Assembly: GCA_020061465.1 (NCBI GenBank)
Contig: JAGUYG010000078.1
Coordinates: forward strand, 1 to 64,000
DNA: 64,000 nt
Source of the DNA: Ignavibacteriales bacterium
GTDB taxonomy: Bacteria; Bacteroidota; Ignavibacteria; Ignavibacteriales; Ignavibacteriaceae
Direction of reading: 5' to 3'
Shown here: piece after piece, positions 7,240 to 16,402 of the stretch
Position numbering within the stretch: the first letter of the stretch is position 1
Layout: every line of letters starts with the position of its first letter
Notes under the pieces: generated by a model
Database searches by the model: none
What the model was told of the DNA's origin: nothing
The model's input: only the letters and a program-made list of their open reading frames with translations
Program-made: the position numbers and the translations under genes

Positions 7240-9693
7240 TTGAAAAAGTATACCCATATAAAAGAATTATACAGTCTCATTACAGTTTTATTTACTGCGA
7301 TAGTTCTAATCGTATTTAATTCTATTAGGCTTGCGATTGACGATACAGCAGTTAAAATTTTTGACAGAATAAAAAGTGAAACCCAACCGGATAGTAACAT
7401 CGTTCTCATCCACATTACAGATCATGATATTCAACAGATTGGCGGCTGGCCAATCAAACGAAGTTATTATGCACTGCTTATAAAAAATCTTTCCGAACTT
7501 GGTGTGAAGAAAATTGGCTTGGAAATTTTTTTAAGTGCGAAATTTGTGACTCAGACTGTTTACGATAATTTGCTCAAACGGGAAATTGAAAAAGCAGGCA
7601 GCGTAGTACTTAGTTCCTACGCAGCAAAAATAAGCTATGAAAATGGAAATTATTACAGCGATTCATTGAGCTTTCCAAGTCCTAAACTTCTTAACGATAA
7701 AATTATAACCGGACACCTTAATTATATCGAAAATGGCATACTCAAAGTGCCATTAATTGTGCATTCAAACGGAATTGAAGAACCGGCTTTTGCGGCTGCC
7801 CTTGCGGATATCAAATCCTCAAATTATCCTGCTGCAATGGAGCTTAACTTTATATCTTCCTGGAATAAATTTAGAAATTACAGCTTACTCGATTTTTTTG
7901 ATTTGCTGAATAAGCAGGATGAATCTCTTACGCTGCTTAAAAATAAACTAGTAGTGATTGGTTTGAGCAGCGAACAATATTCGGTAAAAATTAAATCATC
8001 TTATGATAACTTTATTCCAGGTATCGCACTTCATGCATTCGCTGTAGATAATCTGATAAACGGGAGATTTTTCAATTCCAATTTTTATAATTCATCGGCT
8101 GTAATTTTCATTATATTGATTTTATTATCTCCAATGCTGAAGAAGTTGAATTTAAATCTTACACCGATCTCAACTTCCGTTTTACTGCTGATTGTTTTTA
8201 TGATTATCTCTTTTTCTGCTTACAGTTATCTGCATTTAAGATTAGCTAATTCCTTTTTTATCCTGCCGTTATTTTTTCGGTTAATAACTGATGCCGGATT
8301 AAACTTTGCAAGACACAAAGCCCGTTTAAAGGACGTTGAAAACGAGAGCGAAGTATTAAAGAAACTGCTTCATTGGAAAGAGATGGAACTGGAAAATCTT
8401 CAGAAAGAATTAGATGTAACAGGTGATAGTGAAACTTCAGTTTTAGTTTCAAAAATCCGATCGCTTAAAGAAGATATTGAAAAGTTAAAATCAAACGAAG
8501 ACGACAAAATAAGTATTGAACCGGCAGCTCCGGATTATGTGCAGAACTTTCATGGAATAGTTTATAAATCCAAAGCTATGAAACAGATAACCGAGATTAT
8601 TGAAAAAACTGCGCCGGAAGATGCATCTATTTTAATACTTGGCGAAAGCGGTACCGGAAAAGAATTAGCCGCAAAGGCAATCCATACATTGAGCAGGAGG
8701 AGTTCAGAAAATTTTGTTGCGGTAAATTGCGGTGCACTGCCCGAAAATCTTTTGGAGAGTGAATTGTTCGGTCATGTTAAAGGATCTTTTACAGGCGCCG
8801 TAAGCGATAAAGAAGGACGATTTGAAGCGGCAAATAATGGAACAATTTTTTTAGATGAAATTGCCGAAACTTCCGAAAATTTTCAGGTTAAACTTTTACG
8901 AGTGGTGCAGAGCGGAGAATTCGAAAGAGTAGGTTCTTCAAAGACAATTCACGTTGATGTAAGAATTATTGCAGCAACTAATAAAGATCTTGTTGCAACT
9001 GTAAAGGAAAGAAAATTCAGGGAAGATTTGTACTACCGCTTAAACGTAATTCAAATGGTACTGCCTCCGCTGCGCGAACGAAAAGAAGATATCCCCGCTT
9101 TGGCTTCACATTTTCTGCAAAAAGAAAATTCGACATTTAAGATGTCAAAAGCGTTTCTGGATGCTTTATCAACTTATAATTGGAAGGGGAATGTGAGAGA
9201 GCTTGAATCGGTAATAAAACGTGCAGCTATCTTTGCCAAAACTTCCGGCAGGAGTGTACTTCAAACAATCGACCTGCCCGATGAAATCAGAAAAAAGGTT
9301 AAATATAATTTTGAAGATTTAGTTCTTGATTCACTGCGAAACAAAAAGTTTTCGCACGCATCAATCAATGAAACGGCAAAAGAGCTTGGTAACGTAAGCC
9401 GTACATTAGTTTCAGAAAATTTTAGAGGATTGGCGCTTAAGGAATACATCGAAAGAAACCGGGATATAAATAAAGCCGCCGAAGCATTAGCAGGAACAAG
9501 CCAAACGGAAGTTATTGAACGAACACGCAGCAAACTGCAAAAATTAATTGCTAATATTGAAGCCGATATTAAAAGTTCGGGTGTAGATAATTTGGAAGCT
9601 TTAAAGCTCAAACACGCCTCGAAATACAAAAACCTCCCGCAAAAATTTCATTATTATCTTGATGAAGTGATTCGGGATTTTATTCATCGATAG
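7240..9693 (+). CDS. Membrane-bound sigma-54 activator with CHASE2 sensor domain
   Basis: This 817-residue protein should sense an extracytoplasmic signal and activate sigma-54 RNA polymerase. In order: transmembrane segment about 14-33; CHASE2 domain about 35-280; further transmembrane segments about 285-300, 308-330 and 336-350; coiled coil about 355-420; AAA+ sigma-54 interaction domain about 440-665. Walker A is GESGTGKE (468-475). The sigma-54 loop is GSFTGA (515-520) instead of the usual GAFTGA, and Walker B is GTIFLDEIAE. A helix-turn-helix-like segment at about 706-735 is followed by an unusual extra tail of about 80 residues. There is no receiver domain. The start is TTG; no in-frame ATG is available upstream. 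Its target is unknown, though the outer-membrane protein gene just downstream has a weak sigma-54-like site. Confidence 0.85.
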   Translation: MKKYTHIKELYSLITVLFTAIVLIVFNSIRLAIDDTAVKIFDRIKSETQPDSNIVLIHITDHDIQQIGGWPIKRSYYALLIKNLSELGVKKIGLEIFLSAKFVTQTVYDNLLKREIEKAGSVVLSSYAAKISYENGNYYSDSLSFPSPKLLNDKIITGHLNYIENGILKVPLIVHSNGIEEPAFAAALADIKSSNYPAAMELNFISSWNKFRNYSLLDFFDLLNKQDESLTLLKNKLVVIGLSSEQYSVKIKSSYDNFIPGIALHAFAVDNLINGRFFNSNFYNSSAVIFIILILLSPMLKKLNLNLTPISTSVLLLIVFMIISFSAYSYLHLRLANSFFILPLFFRLITDAGLNFARHKARLKDVENESEVLKKLLHWKEMELENLQKELDVTGDSETSVLVSKIRSLKEDIEKLKSNEDDKISIEPAAPDYVQNFHGIVYKSKAMKQITEIIEKTAPEDASILILGESGTGKELAAKAIHTLSRRSSENFVAVNCGALPENLLESELFGHVKGSFTGAVSDKEGRFEAANNGTIFLDEIAETSENFQVKLLRVVQSGEFERVGSSKTIHVDVRIIAATNKDLVATVKERKFREDLYYRLNVIQMVLPPLRERKEDIPALASHFLQKENSTFKMSKAFLDALSTYNWKGNVRELESVIKRAAIFAKTSGRSVLQTIDLPDEIRKKVKYNFEDLVLDSLRNKKFSHASINETAKELGNVSRTLVSENFRGLALKEYIERNRDINKAAEALAGTSQTEVIERTRSKLQKLIANIEADIKSSGVDNLEALKLKHASKYKNLPQKFHYYLDEVIRDFIHR

Positions 9694-9943
9694 ATTCAAA
9701 GAGTAGGATAACCGCTAATCATCAATTTCTTCTTTACAAAATACCCCGACTGATTTTGTTAATTGTCTTACCGAAATTTCGAGCGGCAATTTTTATTGTA
9801 ACCCCAAGGTTCGGCTTTTAGTCTTATACAAATTGAGTAAAATAATCTTTCATAGGTGTATTAACTGAACATAAAGTTGTCTAATATATTCTTCATTATT
9901 AAAAAACAGCTTTGAGTAATTTGAAAATCTTTGACAATTGCAG
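9694..9943. other. Intergenic stretch without a visible gene
   Basis: The 314-nt gap from 9694 to 10007 separates the sigma-54 activator from a putative outer-membrane protein gene. I see no open frame with coding character, no strong hairpin with a T tract and no repeat-family member in this part. The only notable signal is the promoter-like site at 9944-9959. Confidence 0.5.
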
Positions 9944-9959
9944 TGGCATAAAGATTGAG
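9944..9959 (+). promoter_or_regulatory. Weak candidate sigma-54 (-24/-12) promoter
   Basis: The sequence TGGCATAAAGATTGAG matches the -24/-12 layout (TGGCAC, five bases, TTGCW) with the invariant GG. It has GA instead of GC at the -12 element and T instead of C after TGGCA. It lies about 50 nt before the start at 10008, and the gene upstream encodes a sigma-54 activator. The -12 mismatch makes this tentative. Confidence 0.25.
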
Positions 9960-10007
9960 ACAGCCCGACAGGTTTTAAATTATTTTTAACAAAAAAGGAG
10001 AGCATCC

Positions 10008-10928
10008 ATGATTAAAAACATTCATTTTAGTTCATTATTAATTTTCTTCTTAGTCCTCTCATTCAACTCAATCGTTTTTGCTCAAGATACTACAGATACG
10101 GATTGGGATTGGGATGACTGGAAAGATACAACCAGTTGGGGCGATTGGAATGATTGGGATTTTGATATCCACTTTGGCTTGGATTTTATGCAACCTTCCA
10201 TCTCTCTTAACTATGGCTTCTCGAAAGTTCAACGGAATGACATGTCCGAAAAATTTGCTAAACCAAATCTTGTTGAAGTTAAGCTTGGATATACCTACCA
10301 GGACAGCTATAAAAAAGCATCTAACATAATTAAATACCGTTACAGATATTTTCATCTAAGCAATATTTCAACCGAGTTTACCGAGAAGGGAAAAAGCAGC
10401 CTTGATCTAAAAACAAATACATGGCGATTCGGATTTGGACGTTCGAACGGATACGGATACAGCCTTGGTCCGGCTGCAATCATTCCTTATACTTCATCAA
10501 CATTCGATTGGAGCAGAATTGAATTCAACCGCGCACCGAATAAGCTCGAAGAAAAAAATATTACAGATTTATACCATGAAGCTTTCCGCTTCGGAACAAG
10601 TTATGAAGGCGGTGTAAGAGTTCAAGTAATTCCTCAGTTAATGCTTGAAGGCGGTTATGAAAGATCAATTGTGTTTGAACGTCACTTATTTTGGAAATGG
10701 TTAGGCAGCTTCGCAATTGAAACCGGTGCCCACTGGCTGTTGGATGAGTTCATAGAAAAAATATTGCAGTCATCTCCGTACGCAGGTCCCGTAATAAATG
10801 CCGTATTGAAGAGTGCATTAGCTTACGGTATTTATGAGCTGCGGCAGGAAAAAATGAACTGGCCTTTTGAATCATCCGCCCCCATTGCATTCGATCAAGT
10901 TAAATTTGGTTTGACATTTGTATTTTAA
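10008..10928 (+). CDS. Putative outer-membrane protein with Trp/Asp-rich N-terminus
   Basis: I do not recognise a named family. The 306-residue product has a signal peptide of about 25 residues ending VFAQ. The mature N-terminus (about 27-55) is built almost entirely of Asp, Trp, Thr, Gly, Asn and Lys, for example DTDWDWDDWKDTT and WGDWNDWDFD. Alternating aromatic strands follow (YTYQDSY, IKYRYRYF, WRFGFGRSNGYGYSLG, MLEGGYERS) and the chain ends in a terminal Phe (KFGLTFVF), as beta-barrels do. An outer-membrane barrel is therefore inferred. The start is well supported by an AAGGAG Shine-Dalgarno 7 nt upstream. The gene stands alone between the sigma-54 activator and a hairpin at a convergent junction. 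Confidence 0.6.
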   Translation: MIKNIHFSSLLIFFLVLSFNSIVFAQDTTDTDWDWDDWKDTTSWGDWNDWDFDIHFGLDFMQPSISLNYGFSKVQRNDMSEKFAKPNLVEVKLGYTYQDSYKKASNIIKYRYRYFHLSNISTEFTEKGKSSLDLKTNTWRFGFGRSNGYGYSLGPAAIIPYTSSTFDWSRIEFNRAPNKLEEKNITDLYHEAFRFGTSYEGGVRVQVIPQLMLEGGYERSIVFERHLFWKWLGSFAIETGAHWLLDEFIEKILQSSPYAGPVINAVLKSALAYGIYELRQEKMNWPFESSAPIAFDQVKFGLTFVF

Positions 10929-10944
10929 TAAATTTAAACAAACA

Positions 10945-10979
10945 AACCTTCGAGGTCGCTGACTTTGACCTCGAAGGTT
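10945..10979. repeat. Perfect 13-bp hairpin (AACCTC family) at convergent junction
   Basis: The arms AACCTTCGAGGTC (10945-10957) and GACCTCGAAGGTT (10967-10979) pair perfectly around GCTGACTTT, a 9-nt loop like that at 7150-7158. It lies between two convergent genes, so it could terminate both, but no T tract follows on either strand. Confidence 0.8.
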
Positions 10980-11018
10980 ACACAATTACCGGGTGTGAAT
11001 AAATAATCACACTCTTTT

Positions 11019-12164
11019 TTATTCAACGAATTTAATTTTAATATTCACAATTTCTGATGAGCTGCCGGTTCGTACCGGAGGTCCCCACGTACCAACACCG
11101 GCTGTAACATAATATTGTGTATTACCTTTTCTTAAATAACCGCGGCTTACTTCGTAAATTAAGCTTGTAATTAAATTAGCCGGGAACAATTGCCCGTGAT
11201 GTGTATGACCGGATAACTGTAAACCGATATTATTCTGTTCTGCTTCTTCTAAATTTAATGGTGTATGGTCAAGCAGAATTGACGGATAATTTTTATCAAC
11301 AGCAGCCATTATTTCCTTAAGCGATTTCCTCTCTTTGCCTGTAAATTGAAATTTAACTCTGTCGTCTCTTCCTATTATGTAGAAACTATCGTCAATTAAA
11401 ATGCTTGAATCACTTAAAACATGTATTCCAACTTTTTCTATATAGCTGACTGCTTCTTCAACACCGGTAATAAATTCATGGTTTCCGGTTGAGGCGTAAA
11501 CACCATACTTGGTTTTGATATTCAAAAATTGATTACCAATAGATTTTCGTTTTAGGATTGAAACCTTATCATCCACAATATCGCCGGGCATAAGTACAAT
11601 ATCGGGATTAAGTTCATTTATTTTTCCTACTATTTTTGAAAGCAGCTTGCCATCGTTCACCGGGGTTAGATGAAAATCGGCGGTAAGAACAACGTTCAAC
11701 TCATTTAACTTACCTTTTCCCTTCGGGAGCTCGAGATTTATAGTTTTGATGTCGATAGTTCTTGTATTAATGTAGCCGGCAAAGATAATTATCGATACTA
11801 CAACCAGGATTATCACACTTGTAATAAATTTAGCTTTATCATAATCGGTGTAAATAAATTCAGGCTTGAAATTGAATATAGAGACTATCAATCGAAAAAA
11901 ATCGAGACAAATAATCGTCAAGAAAAAATAAAGCATAAAAGCAAACCAGAATGAACCGCACCATAATAAAATATCATATATAATTGATGGTAAAGAAGCA
12001 CTAAAAATCCGTGCAATGATATACGACAGCGCAAAGAATATGAATATAAAAGAATAATAAATTCGCAAATGAGGATAAAGAGCCAGGGCTTGCCATCCTC
12101 TGATGAATATATAATAATTAACCGCTGAATAAACGGTAAAGAAAATCGAAAAAAATATTAACAT
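11019..12164 (-). CDS. Membrane-anchored metallophosphoesterase (YkuE/YaeI-like)
   Basis: This 381-residue protein has an N-terminal membrane region with about four hydrophobic segments (1-15, 36-52, 66-95 and 113-131). A calcineurin-like phosphoesterase domain follows. The metal-binding motifs are DFH (163-165), GD (194-195), GNHE (227-230) and GHTHHGQ (319-325). The order and the C-terminal GVGTWGPPVR segment match the YkuE/YaeI group, some of which hydrolyse UDP-diacylglucosamine or related phosphoesters. The substrate cannot be read from the sequence. The gene stands alone, convergent with the outer-membrane protein gene and divergent from the EEP hydrolase. Confidence 0.85.
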   Translation of the reverse strand: MLIFFSIFFTVYSAVNYYIFIRGWQALALYPHLRIYYSFIFIFFALSYIIARIFSASLPSIIYDILLWCGSFWFAFMLYFFLTIICLDFFRLIVSIFNFKPEFIYTDYDKAKFITSVIILVVVSIIIFAGYINTRTIDIKTINLELPKGKGKLNELNVVLTADFHLTPVNDGKLLSKIVGKINELNPDIVLMPGDIVDDKVSILKRKSIGNQFLNIKTKYGVYASTGNHEFITGVEEAVSYIEKVGIHVLSDSSILIDDSFYIIGRDDRVKFQFTGKERKSLKEIMAAVDKNYPSILLDHTPLNLEEAEQNNIGLQLSGHTHHGQLFPANLITSLIYEVSRGYLRKGNTQYYVTAGVGTWGPPVRTGSSSEIVNIKIKFVE

Positions 12165-12418
12165 GCTTTATCTTCTTATTTGTTGGTTGATAGATTAAAT
12201 TTAATACAAACAATTTCCAAAATCGGCAACGAACGAGAAAACTCATTGAGACTAATGAGATATCTAAATGCCGATTATTTATTTGATTAGTTTTACCTTG
12301 TAATCCGATGATACTTCAATGCAACAGAATGTGAATTTATTTCCGATGGATATTCATCGAACGTCTCTAAGATAAATATTTGCTAATAATATTTCTAATT
12401 TTTTAAGCAGGATATGCC

Positions 12419-13246
12419 ATGAATTACAGAATCAAAATACTACTTACACTTTTTATATGTATCATTGATGTTAGATTATTTGCCCAGCAGGATGTAGATG
12501 AATTTCCTACACTGAAAGCGATGACATATAACATCCATCACGGAGAAGGAATTGACGGTAAAATTGATATCGACCGAATAGCCGAATTAATCTTGCAGAA
12601 TAATATTGATGTTGCCGCACTTCAAGAGGTTGATAAAGGAGTGGAACGGACTAATAAAATTGACATAATGCATCTTCTTTCCGAAAAAACCGGAATGAAT
12701 TTTTACTTTGATAAAAATATAGACTATCAAGACGGTGAGTACGGCAATGGAATTTTATCAAGGTATCCGATCATTCAATCCCGGAATTTTCACTATACAA
12801 TGATACGCGAAGGCGAACAGCGAGGATTACTGCAATGTGTTATCAATTTTCACGAAATTGAAATAGCTATTCTTAATACTCATATTGATTACAGAGAGGA
12901 CGATACCGAGCGTCTTAAAAATGTGGAAGAAATTAAGCAAGTAATAGCAAACTATTCTGAGTTACCCATAATTCTTTGCGGCGATTTTAATGATCTACCC
13001 GGCAGCCGCACGCATAATTCGCTTAAAGAAACTTTCATTGATGTTTGGGAGGAGTGCGGTGATAGTGAGGGCTTCACTTATCATGCTGAAAAACCTTCGA
13101 AAAGAATAGATTATATTTTTTTATTGAATATCAATGATAATGAAACAAAAAATATTGAACTCAAACCGATAAATGTTGAAATAATTAATTCGATTTCTTC
13201 CGATCATCTGCCGTTAATTACTGAATTCGAATTAATCTCTAAATAA
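12419..13246 (+). CDS. Secreted endonuclease/exonuclease/phosphatase family hydrolase
   Basis: This 275-residue hydrolase carries a signal peptide ending LFAQ (about 22). The EEP fold signature is complete: TYNIHHGEG (Asn38), LQEVDKG (catalytic Glu70), NTHID (His155), GDFNDLPG (188-195), RIDYIF, and SDHLPL with His263. Family members cleave phosphodiester or phosphomonoester bonds in nucleic acids, sphingolipids or inositol phosphates. The compact GDFND and RIDYIF context resembles small secreted EEP phosphodiesterases of unknown substrate. It is followed 114 nt later by the dipeptidase gene on the same strand. The superfamily call is firm; the substrate is open. Confidence 0.85.
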   Translation: MNYRIKILLTLFICIIDVRLFAQQDVDEFPTLKAMTYNIHHGEGIDGKIDIDRIAELILQNNIDVAALQEVDKGVERTNKIDIMHLLSEKTGMNFYFDKNIDYQDGEYGNGILSRYPIIQSRNFHYTMIREGEQRGLLQCVINFHEIEIAILNTHIDYREDDTERLKNVEEIKQVIANYSELPIILCGDFNDLPGSRTHNSLKETFIDVWEECGDSEGFTYHAEKPSKRIDYIFLLNINDNETKNIELKPINVEIINSISSDHLPLITEFELISK

Positions 13247-13360
13247 GTGTATAAATGAATCAAATTTCTATTTGAGATTTTTTAGGAATAGTTTTAAGTT
13301 GAAGTGGCAAATAAATAGTTAGAGGGGGAAAGCAAAAATTTTTAAGAACACGGAGGTCAA

Positions 13361-14578
13361 TTGGCAAAATCATATTTTTTAATGCTTTCCTTTTTTGTTG
13401 CTATAACTTCATGCGAAATAAAAAACCAACAGGTCTCAGATTCAGAATTATATTTAAAGGCAAAAGAGCTTGCAGATAAATTTATAATTGTTGACACTCA
13501 TATCGACGTTCCATACAGAATGCGTGTGCGATGGGAAGATATTTCCCAAAGAACTGAAAGAGGCAATTTTGATTTTCCCCGTGCAATTGAGGGCGGATTA
13601 AATGTTCCATTTATGTCTATTTATATTCCGCCAGATTACGAAACAAAGGGCGGGGCAAAAGAGCTTGCCGATACACTAATCGATATGGTAGAAAATTTTA
13701 CAATTGATTGGCACGATAAATTTTCTATAGTTACATCAGTTACCGATGTGCTTAATCAATCTTCATCCGGGAAAATTTTACTTGCTATGGGAATGGAAAA
13801 CGGTTCACCTATCGAAGGTAAACTCGAGAATGTACAATACTTTTATAAGAGAGGGATCCGTTACATAACTTTAGCGCACGGAAAAAATAATCATATAAGC
13901 GATTCTTCCTACGATGAGGAAAGAAAGTGGAATGGACTTAGTCCGTTCGGAAAAGAAGTAGTTGCAGAGATGAATCGGGTAGGAATAATGGTTGATGTTT
14001 CGCATATATCTGATAGTGCTTTCTATCAAGTAATTGAAATTTCCAAAGCCCCGGTGATTGCTTCTCATTCGTCCTGCCGGCACTTCACACCGGGATTTGA
14101 ACGTAATATGAGCGATGATATGATTAAAAAACTTGCGGAGAATGGGGGAGTCATTCAAATTAACTTCGGCTCAACTTTTCTAAAAAAAGAAATTTATGAA
14201 AAAGATGTAAAGAACCAGAAAGAGCTGCTCGAGCTGCGCGAAAAAAGTAAAATGAATCCGAACGATACACTGACAAGAAAATCTCTTGAGAATTTCAGAA
14301 AGGAAAAACACCCCGGTTACGCGGATGTAAAAGATGCTGCTGTTCATATTGATCATGTTGTTAAATTGGTGGGAATTGATCACGTTGGTTTAGGCTCCGA
14401 TTTTGATGGGTTAGGAGATTCGCTGCCTGTCGGTTTGAAGGATGTTTCGCAGTATCCTAACTTAATTTATGAATTATTGAAGAACGGTTATTCCGAGGAG
14501 GACATCGAAAAAATTTGTTCCGGGAATATTCTAAGAGTTTGGTTTGAAGTAGAACGCATTGCATCGGAAAGTCAATAA
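13361..14578 (+). CDS. Membrane dipeptidase (peptidase M19), lipoprotein
   Basis: This 405-residue zinc dipeptidase of the renal dipeptidase family hydrolyses dipeptides, probably in the periplasm. The N-terminus is a lipoprotein signal with lipobox ITSC (Cys18). The active-site motifs are VDTHIDVPYR (His47, Asp49), GMENGSPI, LAHGKNN, DVSHISD, IASHSSCR and HVGLGSDFDG, in the family order. The start is TTG at 13361, supported by GGAGGT 5 nt upstream; no better in-frame ATG would keep the signal peptide. The gene lies 50 nt before the DUF4287 gene. Substrate range is not predictable. Confidence 0.9.
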   Translation: MAKSYFLMLSFFVAITSCEIKNQQVSDSELYLKAKELADKFIIVDTHIDVPYRMRVRWEDISQRTERGNFDFPRAIEGGLNVPFMSIYIPPDYETKGGAKELADTLIDMVENFTIDWHDKFSIVTSVTDVLNQSSSGKILLAMGMENGSPIEGKLENVQYFYKRGIRYITLAHGKNNHISDSSYDEERKWNGLSPFGKEVVAEMNRVGIMVDVSHISDSAFYQVIEISKAPVIASHSSCRHFTPGFERNMSDDMIKKLAENGGVIQINFGSTFLKKEIYEKDVKNQKELLELREKSKMNPNDTLTRKSLENFRKEKHPGYADVKDAAVHIDHVVKLVGIDHVGLGSDFDGLGDSLPVGLKDVSQYPNLIYELLKNGYSEEDIEKICSGNILRVWFEVERIASESQ

Positions 14579-14628
14579 TCCGGAAAAAATTTCTAAAAAA
14601 ATAATTAATTAATACTTAAGATGGGCAA

Positions 14629-15192
14629 ATGAAAACTGAACGAAAACATTTAACCGCAGGAGGAATAGGTGCAGAAGCGGTAAAGGCTAAAACCGGCAGG
14701 GGATGGAACGAGTGGTTTGCAATCTTAGATAAAGCCGGTGCGAAAAAATTGAACCACAAAGAAATTGTCGGCATTATTAATCTAAAATATGATGTAAGTC
14801 CATGGTGGAAGCAAATGATTACCGTAGCCTACGAGCAGGAGAGAGGATTAAGAGAGAAACATCAAAAAATCGACGGCTTTCAAATAAGCAAAAGTAAAAC
14901 TGTCGATAAACCTCTTCCCGTTCTATATAAAACTTGCTTTGATGAAAAGTTGCGAAAACTTTGGCTGCCGCAAAGTAAAATTACAATTAGGAAGTCATCA
15001 GAAAATAAATCTATACGAATGACTTGGATTGACGGCAAGACTATCGTTGAATTTCAATTTTATGATAAAGATACCGGTAAAAGTCAGATTACAGTGCAGC
15101 ACAGTAAACTGTCAAATAAAACCGAAGCAGCCCGCTCAAAAAAATTTTGGAGCGAAAGTCTTGAACGATTAAAATCCATGCTCAAAGCTTGA
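14629..15192 (+). CDS. DUF4287 protein with SRPBCC-like C-terminus
   Basis: The 187-residue product has two parts. Residues about 5-75 match the DUF4287 pattern: a TGRGWNEWFAILDKAG segment, then NHKEIVGIINLKYDVSPWW and a QERGLREKH end. Residues about 90-185 look like a reduced SRPBCC/AHSA1-type fold, with ITIRKSSENKSIRMTW and a closing long helix FWSESLERLKSML. Proteins of this build occur widely as small soluble cytoplasmic proteins without a known role. No signal peptide or membrane segment is seen. It may be read through from the dipeptidase gene 50 nt upstream. Confidence 0.7.
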   Translation: MKTERKHLTAGGIGAEAVKAKTGRGWNEWFAILDKAGAKKLNHKEIVGIINLKYDVSPWWKQMITVAYEQERGLREKHQKIDGFQISKSKTVDKPLPVLYKTCFDEKLRKLWLPQSKITIRKSSENKSIRMTWIDGKTIVEFQFYDKDTGKSQITVQHSKLSNKTEAARSKKFWSESLERLKSMLKA

Positions 15193-15327
15193 ATAGATAT
15201 TTGAAATTATCTTATCAGCATTTCCATGTAATCATATTTAATTTTGGTAATAACCATTGTGGAAAAAACATAATATTCAAACCTTTCATTTCATTTTCTA
15301 ACATCCTTAGGGAACAGATAAGTATCA

Positions 15328-16272
15328 ATGGATAATTTAATTTTAACAGCCAACATTGTAACTCCCGTTTTTATTATCGTGGCAGTCGGTTATGTCCTTA
15401 AAAAATTTGGTTTGATAAACGATAATTTCATTAATCTTTCTTCCAAGATTGTTTTTTCGGTTTCTCTTCCCGTGTTAATTTTTATGGAAGTTTCCTCAAT
15501 CAACTTTACAAGTGTGAGAGGCTTTGAGATAATTTTGTTTGTGTATGCTGTAACTATTGTTTCATTTGGTTTGAGCTGGCTTGTCGCAAGTCCATTAATC
15601 AAAGAAGGAAAAGATAAAGGGGTTTTTATTCAAGGAAGTTTTAGAGGAAATTTTGCAATAATCGGTTTGGCGATATTAATAAACTTATACGGTACGGAAA
15701 TTTTAGGCAAAGCCTCGCTTGTGTTAGCATTCACCATTCCGATTTATAATATTTTGGCAATCGTAGCATTAACGGTTCCGGTTAGAAAAGAAAAACAGCT
15801 TGATTTAACGCGAACCGTCTTTGAAATATTGAAGAATCCGCTTTTCTTAGCTGTGATATTTGCACTTCCGTTTTCATACTTTAAAATTGAAATTCCATTC
15901 ATTTTAAGAAAAACGGGGGAGTATCTTTCAGCATTAACTCTGCCGCTGGCGCTAATAGGAATAGGAGGATTTTTAAGCTTTACAGAAGCAAAAAAAGGTT
16001 CTGGCATAGCTCTTATCTCTTCTTTTTTAAAACTTGTTTTGCTGCCCGGCTTAGGAACCTACGCCGCCTATCTATTGGGTTTTAGAGATGAAGAACTCGG
16101 CGTGCTTTTTATACTATTTGCTTCACCTACGGCAATTGCCAGTTTTATTATGGCTGAAGCGATGGGCATGAACAGCAAACTTGCAGGCAGTATACTTCTT
16201 ATTACTACATTGGGTTCTGTTTTTACGATATCGACAGGCTTATTTATATTAAAAGAAATGAGATTGATATGA
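15328..16272 (+). CDS. AEC family transporter (auxin efflux carrier-like)
   Basis: This 314-residue integral membrane protein has about ten hydrophobic segments in two halves separated near residue 150, typical of the AEC family. The N-terminus IVTPVFIIVAVGYVLKKFGLI and the LPVLIFMEVSSI segment are family-like, as is FASPTAIASFIMAEAMG near the C-terminus. Bacterial members export or exchange small carboxylates such as malate; the substrate here is unknown. The gene is monocistronic and convergent with carB across a 130-nt spacer that contains only short AT-rich repeats. Confidence 0.88.
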   Translation: MDNLILTANIVTPVFIIVAVGYVLKKFGLINDNFINLSSKIVFSVSLPVLIFMEVSSINFTSVRGFEIILFVYAVTIVSFGLSWLVASPLIKEGKDKGVFIQGSFRGNFAIIGLAILINLYGTEILGKASLVLAFTIPIYNILAIVALTVPVRKEKQLDLTRTVFEILKNPLFLAVIFALPFSYFKIEIPFILRKTGEYLSALTLPLALIGIGGFLSFTEAKKGSGIALISSFLKLVLLPGLGTYAAYLLGFRDEELGVLFILFASPTAIASFIMAEAMGMNSKLAGSILLITTLGSVFTISTGLFILKEMRLI

Positions 16273-16402
16273 TGTTGGTTTGTTTCAATATTAGCTGTGT
16301 ATACAAAACGTCTAAAATTTAACACTTAACAATGAACACTTAATATTTAACAACAAACCTGCAATCCCGAATTCCCACAACAAACAACAAACTATTAACC
16401 AC

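Noticed and set aside
9931-9959. TTGACA at 9931 as a sigma-70 -35 element
   Set aside because: No -10 like sequence lies 16-18 nt further; the region reads ATTGAG there.
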